From a bacterium (GTDB lineage: Bacteria; Elusimicrobiota; Elusimicrobia; Elusimicrobiales; UBA9959): a stretch of 11,054 bases of DNA. The stretch is taken from the NCBI GenBank assembly GCA_021845705.1, contig JAJZVJ010000040.1, positions 1 through 11,054 of the forward strand. Direction: 5' to 3'. The notes under the pieces were generated by a model. That model worked only from the letters and a program-made list of their open reading frames with translations. It was not told the origin of the DNA and did not search any database. Position 1 is the first letter of the stretch. Every line of letters starts with the position of its first letter. This document shows, piece after piece, positions 1-5,949 of the stretch. Both the position numbers and the translations under genes were made by a program.

Positions 1-9
1 CGCCGCAAA

Positions 10-46
10 GCAGGAGGCCGGACTTATTAAAAAGTCCGGCCTCTGC
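10..46. terminator. Hairpin terminator at left edge
   Basis: A perfect 12-bp stem (14-25 with 32-43) encloses a 6-nt AT-rich loop. It extends by three more pairs (10-12 with 44-46) if G13 is bulged. It begins about 20 nt beyond the stop codon of the leftward gene ending at 66, so it probably ends that transcript. The T-tract is better on the plus strand (a short run at 48-51) than on the minus strand, so it may also end a rightward gene outside the window. Confidence 0.65.
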
Positions 47-65
47 ATTTTATGCGTGGTGAAAA

Positions 66-680
66 TTAATTGGATTTTTCTTTTGTCGTCCAGAACCCCT
101 CAAAAATATAGCCAACTTTAAACCCGAGCGCGGGCTTCAGGGTTCCGGCTTTGCCATTGCCGACATTATCCAGATCAATATCCGTCAGCCGATAGAAAAT
201 ATCGAAAGTCAGGCCGGTGGGCGTATCGGCGGTCTCATTGGTCGTATAAAGCAGCCCCGCCGAAATAACCGGGGCCGCATAAAGCGTAGTATCGGACAGC
301 CCCAAGTCCGCAAAAGCCGAGGCGGTCAAACGCAAAGGCTTCCCCTGAACTTTCGGGGCCATGTACTCCATCCCAAGTAGGAGATCTAAAAGATAGAACG
401 TGTCCCTGCCGGTACGAGGATTATCAACTTTGATGCTTTGGAACTGTAAACCGCCAGTCTTGGAGACAGTCTCGTTGCCTACCGCCCGAAAACCGAAACC
501 CAAAGGCTTAACGCTTTCGGTCCCGCCACCGGAAATATGCAGGTCCTGAGCCGCAGGCAAAATGAAGTAGTATTCGTTTGCAGCTACCCATTTCCAAACC
601 GGCTTGCTCTCGGCCGCGCGGACTTGCGCCAACCCGGCCGACACCAGCAGAAGCGCCGCCAATGATAGATTTATCCTCAT
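66..680 (-). CDS. Secreted beta-rich protein, probable outer-membrane protein
   Basis: 204 residues, family not recognised. Residues 1-23 form a clear Sec signal peptide: a short basic start, an Ala/Leu/Val core, and an A-x-A type cleavage site near VRA-AES. The mature part has many alternating hydrophobic/polar stretches rich in Gly and aromatics (around residues 60-66, 115-128, 133-146, 155-172 and 182-196), as in small outer-membrane beta-barrels. There is no cysteine, no lipobox and no catalytic motif. The C-terminus does not end in the usual terminal Phe of barrel proteins, so a periplasmic beta-sandwich is also possible. The ATG at 680 lies 1 nt after the stop of the upstream gene (TAATATG), so the two are almost certainly co-transcribed and translationally coupled. 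Function is unknown; the barrel call is inference from sequence pattern. Confidence 0.7.
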   Translation of the reverse strand: MRINLSLAALLLVSAGLAQVRAAESKPVWKWVAANEYYFILPAAQDLHISGGGTESVKPLGFGFRAVGNETVSKTGGLQFQSIKVDNPRTGRDTFYLLDLLLGMEYMAPKVQGKPLRLTASAFADLGLSDTTLYAAPVISAGLLYTTNETADTPTGLTFDIFYRLTDIDLDNVGNGKAGTLKPALGFKVGYIFEGFWTTKEKSN

Positions 681-681
681 A

Positions 682-1077
682 TTATTTCTCGGTGAAAACT
701 ATTTTCAGGCTCGCGCCAGTCGCCGCGGCCCGGTACGGTCTGGTGCCTGAATTGATCTGTTCAGCAAAGGCGTTAGCCGTGGCCTCCGCGCTTTGCCCCG
801 CCGCCGTGGGGATCATTATATTCCAGCCGGCAACGTGGTCAACCGTCCCGTCGGGCCGCATATATCGGAAGATCGAAAGCCATATCCCCAGGCAGCCGTC
901 TATGCTGGCATCGTGCCTGCCAGTAGCCACCCCCGAGATTTCAGCAACGCCAGCCACACCGCCGACCGTGACCTTGTTCGCGATGACTTTGACCGTTTGG
1001 GTTTTATCGTAAGACGCCGCTTCCAGCTTCGCGCCTTTAGCAAGCTCCACTTGCGGATCATATGTCTTTTTTTGCAT
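682..1077 (-). CDS. Hypothetical protein with a phage-tail-like C-terminal motif
   Basis: 131 residues, no signal peptide, no family recognised with confidence. The frame can be extended to a TTG at 1083, but the ATG at 1077 is the better start: a GGGGG-type ribosome binding site lies 6 nt before it and would abut the TTG. The N-terminal half is Lys/Val/Ala-rich and beta-prone. The middle has a Cys and an aromatic patch (CLGIWLSIFRYMRPDG, residues 62-77). Residues 90-131 follow the pattern 'T-A-x(4)-A-x-A-x-A-hydrophobic-x-x-x-I-N then beta strand ending in hydrophobic/charged', which resembles a repeat seen in phage tail sheath or tube proteins. The likeness is by eye and weak. It is the first gene of a two-gene unit with the secreted protein that follows. 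Confidence 0.65.
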   Translation of the reverse strand: MQKKTYDPQVELAKGAKLEAASYDKTQTVKVIANKVTVGGVAGVAEISGVATGRHDASIDGCLGIWLSIFRYMRPDGTVDHVAGWNIMIPTAAGQSAEATANAFAEQINSGTRPYRAAATGASLKIVFTEK

Positions 1078-1131
1078 TACCAACCCCCTTCATCAAGCCC
1101 TTCCACAGGCTGCTAATTACACCCAGGAATT

Positions 1132-1137
1132 ATTATA
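1132..1137 (-). promoter_or_regulatory. Candidate -10 box for the leftward gene pair
   Basis: Read leftward, this is a perfect TATAAT hexamer, about 55 nt upstream of the ATG at 1077 in an AT-rich patch. No good -35 hexamer is seen at 16-18 nt spacing, so the promoter may be activator-dependent, or the match may be chance. Confidence 0.4.
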
Positions 1138-1206
1138 CAGATTTTACCTGCCTCGCATTAGCTACCCGACAAGGGCTTCTCCAACTCCGAATATCCTCCG
1201 CTTTTC

Positions 1207-1315
1207 CGTGGGAAGAAGGGCCCACGCCCATCTAGGACTTTAGACCCATGACTAAAGTCTACTCTTTCTGTAGACTTTACTTGTTAGCGCCGACCTTATG
1301 CGGCTTTTCGGCCGC
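1207..1315 (+). promoter_or_regulatory. Structured leader upstream of the protease operon
   Basis: Four inverted repeats lie between the divergent genes, upstream of the GTG at 1335. P1 pairs 1207-1212 with 1221-1226 (6 bp). P2 pairs 1236-1243 with 1252-1259 (8 bp). P3 pairs 1253-1262 with 1270-1279 (10 bp, perfect, 7-nt loop). P4 pairs 1300-1304 with 1311-1315 (5 bp). P2 and P3 share the arm 1253-1259 and so cannot form together, which is the geometry of a switch or attenuator. P4 ends 8 nt before the AGGAGG at 1324-1329. No known riboswitch consensus was recognised and no convincing sigma-70 promoter was found. A DNA-level operator made of repeated GACTTTA-type sites is an equally good reading. 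Confidence 0.45.
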
Positions 1316-1334
1316 GCCCCGCTAGGAGGAAGTT

Positions 1335-2534
1335 GTGAAAACTATAAGGTTGTTCGGCGCTGTTTTTTTATTGGCGTCATTTCTGTCCGTTAACTCCCAG
1401 GCTGCCCAGAAAATAGTCACCTTCAGCCCCGAGGCGTCCATGCGCGACGGCATTTCGGGCCTGGAGAAACTGGGCTGCAAAGTCCTCAAGCACCTGCCGC
1501 TCATCAACGCGGTGGTGGCTGACTTCCCCGAGAAAACAATGGATTCCGCTATCATGTCCTGCCCGCATGTCTGCGCGGTAGAAGAAGACCGGGTTATAAA
1601 ATGGATAGAAGAAGCGCCCGCCGCGCTGCCCCTGTCTTATATAGATTCCTCTTTAGCGGCTATAAAGGCCGGCGATTACCAAGACCTTATCCCCGTTCCC
1701 GCCGAACCCAGGGCTGCCGTCGCGTCCGAAATACCGTGGGGCGTAAAGAGGGTCAATGCCCCTTCAGCCTGGGCCACTACCATGGGCCAGGGCGTGAAAG
1801 TCGGCATTATAGACACCGGAATAGACTATACCCATCCCGACCTCAAAGCCAACTACGCTGGGGGCTATAACGCAATCGACACCGCCAAGCCTCCGCTGGA
1901 CGACAACGGGCATGGCACCCACGTGGCCGGCATCATAGCCGCGGTCAGCGACGGCGCCGGGGTAGTAGGCGTAGCGCCTAAGGCTTCCCTCTATGCAGTA
2001 AAAGTCCTCAGCGCGCAGGGGAGCGGGGCATATTCCGCGATCGTAGACGGCATACAGTGGGCCGTCAGCAACAACATGGACGTGGTCAACATGAGCCTGG
2101 GCAGCCCCAGCGGCAGCACGGCCATCCAGAAAGCCGTCGAGGCCGCTTATAAAGCCGGCGTAACGCTTGTGGTGGCGGCAGGCAACGATTCCGGCCCGGT
2201 GAACTATCCCGCCAAGTATCCGCAGGCCATAGCCGTTGCGGCTTCGGACTCGGCCGACAAGATCGCCTCTTTCTCCTCGCGCGGTGCGGAAATAGCTGTC
2301 ATAGCGCCCGGCGTGGCGATAAATTCCACTTATATGGGCGGTGTATACAAGTCGCTGTCCGGCACTTCCATGGCTTCTCCCCACGTGGCCGGGCTGGCCG
2401 CGCTGGCGGTGGCCGCGGGCGCCAAAACCCCCGGCGAAGTCAGGAAAGCCCTTACGGGCGCCGCCGTAAGCATAGGCCTCCAGCCCGCTGAGCAGGGCGC
2501 CGGGCTTGTGGACGCGGGAAAACTTGTGAGATAA
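1335..2534 (+). CDS. Secreted subtilisin-like serine protease (S8) with I9-type propeptide
   Basis: 399 residues; an extracellular or periplasmic endopeptidase. It starts at GTG 1335, with AGGAGG 5 nt upstream. Residues 1-24 are a signal peptide (cleavage near SQA/A). Residues about 25-95 look like an inhibitor-I9 propeptide, which chaperones folding and is then removed. A linker rich in Ala/Pro leads to the catalytic domain from about residue 133 (IPWGVKRVNAPSAW). The full triad is present: Asp160 (GIIDTGIDYTHPDL), His193 (NGHGTHVAG) and Ser345 (SGTSMASPHVAG). The oxyanion Asn284 is in VVAAGND. Length and motif order are normal for a compact S8A enzyme with no C-terminal extra domain, so it is probably freely secreted. 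It is the first gene of an operon with two other serine proteases; the next start is 25 nt downstream. The family is certain, the target proteins unknown. Confidence 0.96.
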   Translation: MKTIRLFGAVFLLASFLSVNSQAAQKIVTFSPEASMRDGISGLEKLGCKVLKHLPLINAVVADFPEKTMDSAIMSCPHVCAVEEDRVIKWIEEAPAALPLSYIDSSLAAIKAGDYQDLIPVPAEPRAAVASEIPWGVKRVNAPSAWATTMGQGVKVGIIDTGIDYTHPDLKANYAGGYNAIDTAKPPLDDNGHGTHVAGIIAAVSDGAGVVGVAPKASLYAVKVLSAQGSGAYSAIVDGIQWAVSNNMDVVNMSLGSPSGSTAIQKAVEAAYKAGVTLVVAAGNDSGPVNYPAKYPQAIAVAASDSADKIASFSSRGAEIAVIAPGVAINSTYMGGVYKSLSGTSMASPHVAGLAALAVAAGAKTPGEVRKALTGAAVSIGLQPAEQGAGLVDAGKLVR

Positions 2535-2559
2535 ATACACCTGAGAACAAGGAAATAAC

Positions 2560-3546
2560 ATGAAAAACATCATAGCGGCAATACTGCTCCTGGGAACGTC
2601 CGCGCTCGCGGCCGCCGGCGAGAAGTCGGCCGGAGAAAAGGTCATCTACGGCACGGACGACAGGCTGGATTACTATCAGGCCGCGCCGGATATGCGCAAA
2701 CTCGCCGACTCGGTGGTTTCCCTCTGGAAAGGCTCCGACGTAACACAGGCGGCGGACGGCAAGTCCTTCAGCCTCGCTACGGCCAATTACGGCACGACCA
2801 TGAGCCTGTGCGCGGAGGAACCTTTCCGCGAGCAGCCTTTAGGGGCCTTCTGTTCCGGTTCGCTGGTCGGCAAGAACCTGGTGATGACGGCCGGGCACTG
2901 CATAAAGAACGAGGACGACTGCGCGAACACAAAATTCGTCTTCGGCTTCGCCCTTAAGGCGGCCGGGGGGCAGCCTTCTACGGCGCAGGCATCCGACGTT
3001 TACTCCTGCAAAAAGATAGTCAAACGCTATCTAAATGAAAATTCCGGCGCTCTGGGGCCGGATTACGCGCTGGTAGAATTGGACCGGCCCGCCGAAGGCA
3101 AAAACGTCCTGCCCCTTAACCGCGGCGCGGCCCTTAAAAAAGGCGACGCCATCTTCGTGATAGGCCACCCGTCCGGCCTGCCCGTGAAGGTGGCCGGGGG
3201 CGCCACGGTGCGCAATCCCTCGCCCGCCGGTTACTTCGTTGCCAACCTGGACACTTACGGCGGCAATTCAGGCTCGGCCGTGTTCAACGCCAGAACCGGC
3301 TTTATCGAGGGCATCCTGGTGCGCGGCGAGAACGACTTCGTCTACAAGGACGGCTGCCGGGTCTCCAACGTGGTGCCCGCCGACGGCGGCAGGGGCGAGG
3401 ACGTAACGAAGATCAGCGAACTTACTACGGTGATCCCAAAGGCCATTGAGGAAACGGTCATGGGGAATATTCCCGCGCCGGAATCTCCCGCTCTCCCCGA
3501 CCAGGGCAGGGTGGACGCCATGATAAAAGCGCTGGGAGCGAACTAA
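2560..3546 (+). CDS. Secreted trypsin-like (V8/glutamyl-endopeptidase-like) serine protease
   Basis: 328 residues. ATG 2560 is preceded by AAGGAA. Residues 1-19 form a signal peptide (cleavage near AAA-GEK). The chymotrypsin-fold triad can be seen: His113 in MTAGHC, Asp168 in GPDYALVEL, and Ser237 in TYGGNSGSAVF. The GNSGS form of the serine motif and the HPSG stretch (203-206) are typical of the bacterial V8/glutamyl-endopeptidase branch rather than animal trypsins, which have GDSGG. Cys98 and Cys114 flank the His site as in the classic Cys42-Cys58 disulfide; Cys84, 121, 150 and 266 could form others. About 60 residues lie between the signal peptide and the protease core and may be a propeptide. 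The C-terminal tail after about residue 285 is Pro/Ala-rich with no recognised domain. It is the middle gene of the three-protease operon. Cleavage specificity cannot be read from the sequence. Confidence 0.93.
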   Translation: MKNIIAAILLLGTSALAAAGEKSAGEKVIYGTDDRLDYYQAAPDMRKLADSVVSLWKGSDVTQAADGKSFSLATANYGTTMSLCAEEPFREQPLGAFCSGSLVGKNLVMTAGHCIKNEDDCANTKFVFGFALKAAGGQPSTAQASDVYSCKKIVKRYLNENSGALGPDYALVELDRPAEGKNVLPLNRGAALKKGDAIFVIGHPSGLPVKVAGGATVRNPSPAGYFVANLDTYGGNSGSAVFNARTGFIEGILVRGENDFVYKDGCRVSNVVPADGGRGEDVTKISELTTVIPKAIEETVMGNIPAPESPALPDQGRVDAMIKALGAN

Positions 3547-3583
3547 TCAGGAATTGCGGATACTACATTAACGGAGGAATACA

Positions 3584-4405
3584 ATGAGAAAAGTAATTGC
3601 GTTGGCTGCTCTGGCTTTAGCGCCGGTGCTGGCCGCGGCGGCGGATAATGTGGAGCTGAACAGGCTGACCAAGACCGACGTGGAAGCCGTGGAAACCCGC
3701 GGCCTGGCTATACCCCGGATGGCCGGCAATGAGAAGATCGTGGGAGGTGTTGAGGCTGTTAAAGGGGAATTCCCTTTCATCGTCTCGCTGCGGGGCTCGT
3801 ACGGCGGGCATTTCTGCGGCGGCTCGCTGATAAAGAAAGACTGGGTGCTCACCGCGGCGCACTGCGTGCCGGCCGGCATAAAGACCGTAGTCGCCGGGCT
3901 TTACGACCAGAGCCAGAACCAGGGCGTGGAAAAACTGGACGTGGACAAGGTCATCCCCCACCCCGACTACAACAAGAAGCCCCAGGACTGGGACTATGCC
4001 CTGGTGCATCTTAAGACCGCGTCCAAGTATCCTCCCGTCGCGCTTAACAAGAGCGTTATCTCCGGCCAGGCGGACTTTGTTACCGCAGGCTGGGGCTACA
4101 CCGAGGAGAACGGGCAGATCCCCAACGTGCTCAGGAAAGTCACCGTACCGCTGGTGTCGCCAGAGGCTTGCTCCGCGGCTTATCCCGGCAGCATAACCGA
4201 CCAGATGATCTGCGCCGGGCTGGCCGCCGGCGGCAAGGATTCCTGCCAGGGGGACAGCGGCGGCCCGCTGCTGATAGGCTCCGGTGCTTCCGCGAAGCTG
4301 GCGGGGGTTGTAAGCTGGGGCGAGGGTTGCGCCAGGCCCAATAAATACGGAGTATATTCCAAAGTAAGCTCCGCCATAGCCTGGATAGAAAGCGTAACGA
4401 AATAA
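3584..4405 (+). CDS. Secreted trypsin zymogen (S1A serine protease)
   Basis: 273 residues, strikingly like animal trypsins. ATG 3584 has GGAGGA upstream. Residues 1-19 or so are a signal peptide; about 20-51 are an activation peptide. Cleavage after Lys51 would free the Ile52-Val-Gly-Gly N-terminus. The triad is His93 (TAAHC), Asp137 (DWDYALVHL) and Ser225 (CQGDSGGPL). Asp219, six residues before the Ser, is the S1-pocket Asp of trypsin, and the pocket Gly residues (SWGEGC and YGVY) are kept. This predicts cleavage after Lys/Arg. All six Cys fit three classical disulfides: 78-94, 196-210 and 221-249. Because the activation site is itself a Lys-Ile bond, the enzyme could activate itself. It is the last gene of the protease operon, 37 nt after the V8-like gene and just before a strong terminator. 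Confidence 0.96.
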   Translation: MRKVIALAALALAPVLAAAADNVELNRLTKTDVEAVETRGLAIPRMAGNEKIVGGVEAVKGEFPFIVSLRGSYGGHFCGGSLIKKDWVLTAAHCVPAGIKTVVAGLYDQSQNQGVEKLDVDKVIPHPDYNKKPQDWDYALVHLKTASKYPPVALNKSVISGQADFVTAGWGYTEENGQIPNVLRKVTVPLVSPEACSAAYPGSITDQMICAGLAAGGKDSCQGDSGGPLLIGSGASAKLAGVVSWGEGCARPNKYGVYSKVSSAIAWIESVTK

Positions 4406-4422
4406 TACAGGCTTAAGAATAG

Positions 4423-4456
4423 AAAAAGACTCCCGCCGGTACGCGGGAGTCTTTTT
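4423..4456. terminator. Bidirectional rho-independent terminator
   Basis: A perfect 14-bp stem (4423-4436 with 4443-4456) with a 6-nt loop has a GC-rich core flanked by A5 on the left and T6 on the right. It therefore has a U-tract in either direction. It sits between two convergent units, 17 nt after the trypsin stop and about 25 nt after the leftward radical SAM stop, and most likely ends both. Confidence 0.93.
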
Positions 4457-4481
4457 TATGTACAGGTGAAACGGGCGGTAA

Positions 4482-5696
4482 TTATTCCACGCCGTACATA
4501 CCGCATGAATAAGCGTCGGGGCCATACCAATCGCCGGACATAAGTTTCGCGCGCGCCCGACAGCCGCCCAGGCATTTTCCGAAGTGGCCGCAAGCAGCGC
4601 ATTTGCCAAGCTTATTCCAATCAAGCGCAACGGGCATTGCCACGCTTTCCTGATATTCCCTGTATATCGCCTCCAGTGGTTTGTCCGCCAGGTTCCCCAT
4701 GCTCTCGCCGAGGTTCTGGAAATAATGGCAGGCGTACACACGCCCGTCCGCCCCTACAAAGCACTGCCCAACTCCGGCCTTGCAGCTGAATGTAGTGCTG
4801 CCGGAGAGCCTGGAGAGAACGTCGGCGCTTTCGCCAGGGGCAGGTATCAGGCCCCTGCTGAAAAGATCCTTGGTTTTAGCCGGCGACAGGGCTAACTGCG
4901 GAGAAGACTTTGCTCTGCCTATCGGGGAAACGGAGGAGAACCGCATGGCGGAGGCCCCGAGTTCACCCAGGCAGAAATCCTTGAATTCCTCTACGCGCCC
5001 CGCGGTGCTTTCCTGCACCAGGGCCGTGATGGAAACAGGAACCTTGCGGGAGACGAGCAGTTTTATCCCTTTCACCGCCTTAGTAAAGGCTCCGGGCCCG
5101 CGGATAGCGTCATGCGCTTCCTCGAAGAAATCCAGGCTAACCGCGACGACGGCAACCCCGCGCTCTTTCAGCATGGCGGCGGTCTCTTCCGTGACAAGGG
5201 TGGCGTTGGTCATCAGGTTGACGCGCATCCGCCGTGCCCGCGCCAGCGCGAGCGCCTCGGGCAGCAGCGGGTTCAGCAGCGGCTCCCCGCCATTGATAGT
5301 CAGGGTCGTCGGCTCCAGGGCGTCGATCCCGGCAAATACTTTTTCGAGTGTTCCCCGGCTCATGTCCTTCTGCGAAAGCGCCGCAAAGCAGTGCGCGCAG
5401 CGCAGGTTGCAGCGTCCGGAAAATTCCAGATCTACCGAGGCGAGCCGGCTCTTTCTCCTGATCACGATACGGCGGTCTTCTTCCCGGCCCGTGTCGTCGC
5501 CTGCTATCCCCTTGGCCGCCAGTTTGTCGTAGATGAATTTTTCTTTTTCCGTCATCTCCGCGGCACTCAGGCGCGCGGCCATAGCCTTGAGGACGTCCAG
5601 CGCCTCCTGATTAAGCCTGACTTTGTAACCGCTGGCCGTATGATGCAGCCAGGTGCCGTCCTGAGAGCATTTTAAAACGCAGTCCTTGATATGCAT
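4482..5696 (-). CDS. Radical SAM/SPASM peptide-modifying enzyme with PqqD-like N-terminus
   Basis: 404 residues, cytoplasmic. Residues about 1-75 resemble the PqqD-type RiPP recognition element: short beta strands around DGTWLHHTASGYKVRLN, then a helix, EALDVLKAM. The radical SAM core follows, with the [4Fe-4S] motif CxxxCxxC at Cys96, Cys100 and Cys103 and the SAM-contacting GGEP at 136-139. The C-terminus is a complete SPASM domain for two auxiliary Fe-S clusters: Cys312, GxxxxC ending at Cys323, Cys366-x2-Cys369-x5-Cys375-x3-Cys379 and Cys398, with an extra Cys305. SPASM enzymes of this design (PqqE, thioether- and cyclophane-forming maturases) usually modify a ribosomal peptide encoded next door; a fitting 30-codon ORF lies 98 nt upstream. 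An in-frame stop just upstream fixes the start at 5696, but no Shine-Dalgarno sequence is visible there. The enzyme family is sure, the exact reaction unknown; anaerobic sulfatase-maturase-like activity is less likely because no sulfatase is present. Confidence 0.92.
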   Translation of the reverse strand: MHIKDCVLKCSQDGTWLHHTASGYKVRLNQEALDVLKAMAARLSAAEMTEKEKFIYDKLAAKGIAGDDTGREEDRRIVIRRKSRLASVDLEFSGRCNLRCAHCFAALSQKDMSRGTLEKVFAGIDALEPTTLTINGGEPLLNPLLPEALALARARRMRVNLMTNATLVTEETAAMLKERGVAVVAVSLDFFEEAHDAIRGPGAFTKAVKGIKLLVSRKVPVSITALVQESTAGRVEEFKDFCLGELGASAMRFSSVSPIGRAKSSPQLALSPAKTKDLFSRGLIPAPGESADVLSRLSGSTTFSCKAGVGQCFVGADGRVYACHYFQNLGESMGNLADKPLEAIYREYQESVAMPVALDWNKLGKCAACGHFGKCLGGCRARAKLMSGDWYGPDAYSCGMYGVE

Positions 5697-5723
5697 ATGT
5701 TAAAAAGTTAAATTTAAGGGAGG

Positions 5724-5771
5724 GCAGCCCCTGCACGTCTGTGTGTTAGCGCCGACAAATGCAGAGGCTGC
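5724..5771 (-). promoter_or_regulatory. RNA hairpin between peptide ORF and radical SAM gene
   Basis: Segments 5724-5735 and 5760-5771 form a 12-bp stem around a 24-nt loop. One position is a C-A mismatch if transcribed rightward but a G-U pair if transcribed leftward, so the structure favours the strand of the flanking genes. A smaller competing stem (AGAGG-5nt-CCTCT on the minus strand) can form from the upstream arm. No T-tract follows directly, so it is not a standard terminator. A partial attenuator, an RNA-processing or stability element, or a translation control site for the radical SAM gene would all fit. Confidence 0.45.
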
Positions 5772-5794
5772 TCCTCTTTTTACTACAGCTTCAC

Positions 5795-5887
5795 TTAGGG
5801 CTGGTGGGTGCAGTCGTCGCTATCGCCGACGCAGTGCTGCACGCTCACCACGGCAACCACCACTTCATTGTGTTCTTCGAACAGCAT
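5795..5887 (-). CDS. Putative RiPP precursor peptide, 30 residues
   Basis: This short ORF has 30 codons and a TAA stop. GGAGG lies 6 nt before the ATG at 5887, one of the best ribosome binding sites in the window, and an in-frame TAA two codons upstream fixes the start. The peptide has an acidic start (MLFEEHNE), a Val-rich hydrophobic stretch (EVVVAVVSV, residues 8-16) and a polar tail HCVGDSDDCTHQP (18-30) with Cys19, Cys26, His18, His28 and three Asp. It resembles a leader plus a short core for a radical SAM maturase: Cys and Asp are typical donor/acceptor residues for thioether links. It lies between a metal-binding-domain gene and the SPASM enzyme, all on one strand. No peptide family was recognised. 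The antisense 56-codon frame has no ribosome binding site. That it is translated is well supported by the site; that it is the enzyme's substrate is inference from neighbourhood. Confidence 0.72.
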   Translation of the reverse strand: MLFEEHNEVVVAVVSVQHCVGDSDDCTHQP

Positions 5888-5949
5888 TTGTTACCTCCAT
5901 ACTATCGCTTCTCCCCGTGCCTGTCCTAGCCGGCCCGGGAAATCTTGTC

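Noticed and set aside
1078..1083. TTG start at 1083 for the small unknown protein
   Set aside because: The G-rich ribosome site would touch the TTG directly but is 6 nt from the ATG at 1077.
578..1116. Two rightward frames (144 and 107 codons) opposite the leftward gene pair
   Set aside because: They have no ribosome sites or domain-like features, and the leftward frames are coupled, have a signal peptide and a good start.
1764..2645. Leftward 293-codon frame under the subtilisin gene
   Set aside because: It is a GC-driven shadow; the opposite strand encodes a complete catalytic triad.
5759..5929. Rightward 56-codon frame with a hydrophobic start and many His, opposite the 30-residue peptide
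   Set aside because: It has no ribosome binding site. Its codons are in exact register with the minus-strand peptide, so Val (GTG) simply reads back as His (CAC) and Glu as Phe.
5914..5939. Imperfect hairpin (7 pairs, one mismatch) between the YHS gene and the peptide ORF
   Set aside because: No T-tract follows on either strand and the stem is interrupted, so it was not called a terminator; it may be chance in GC-rich DNA.
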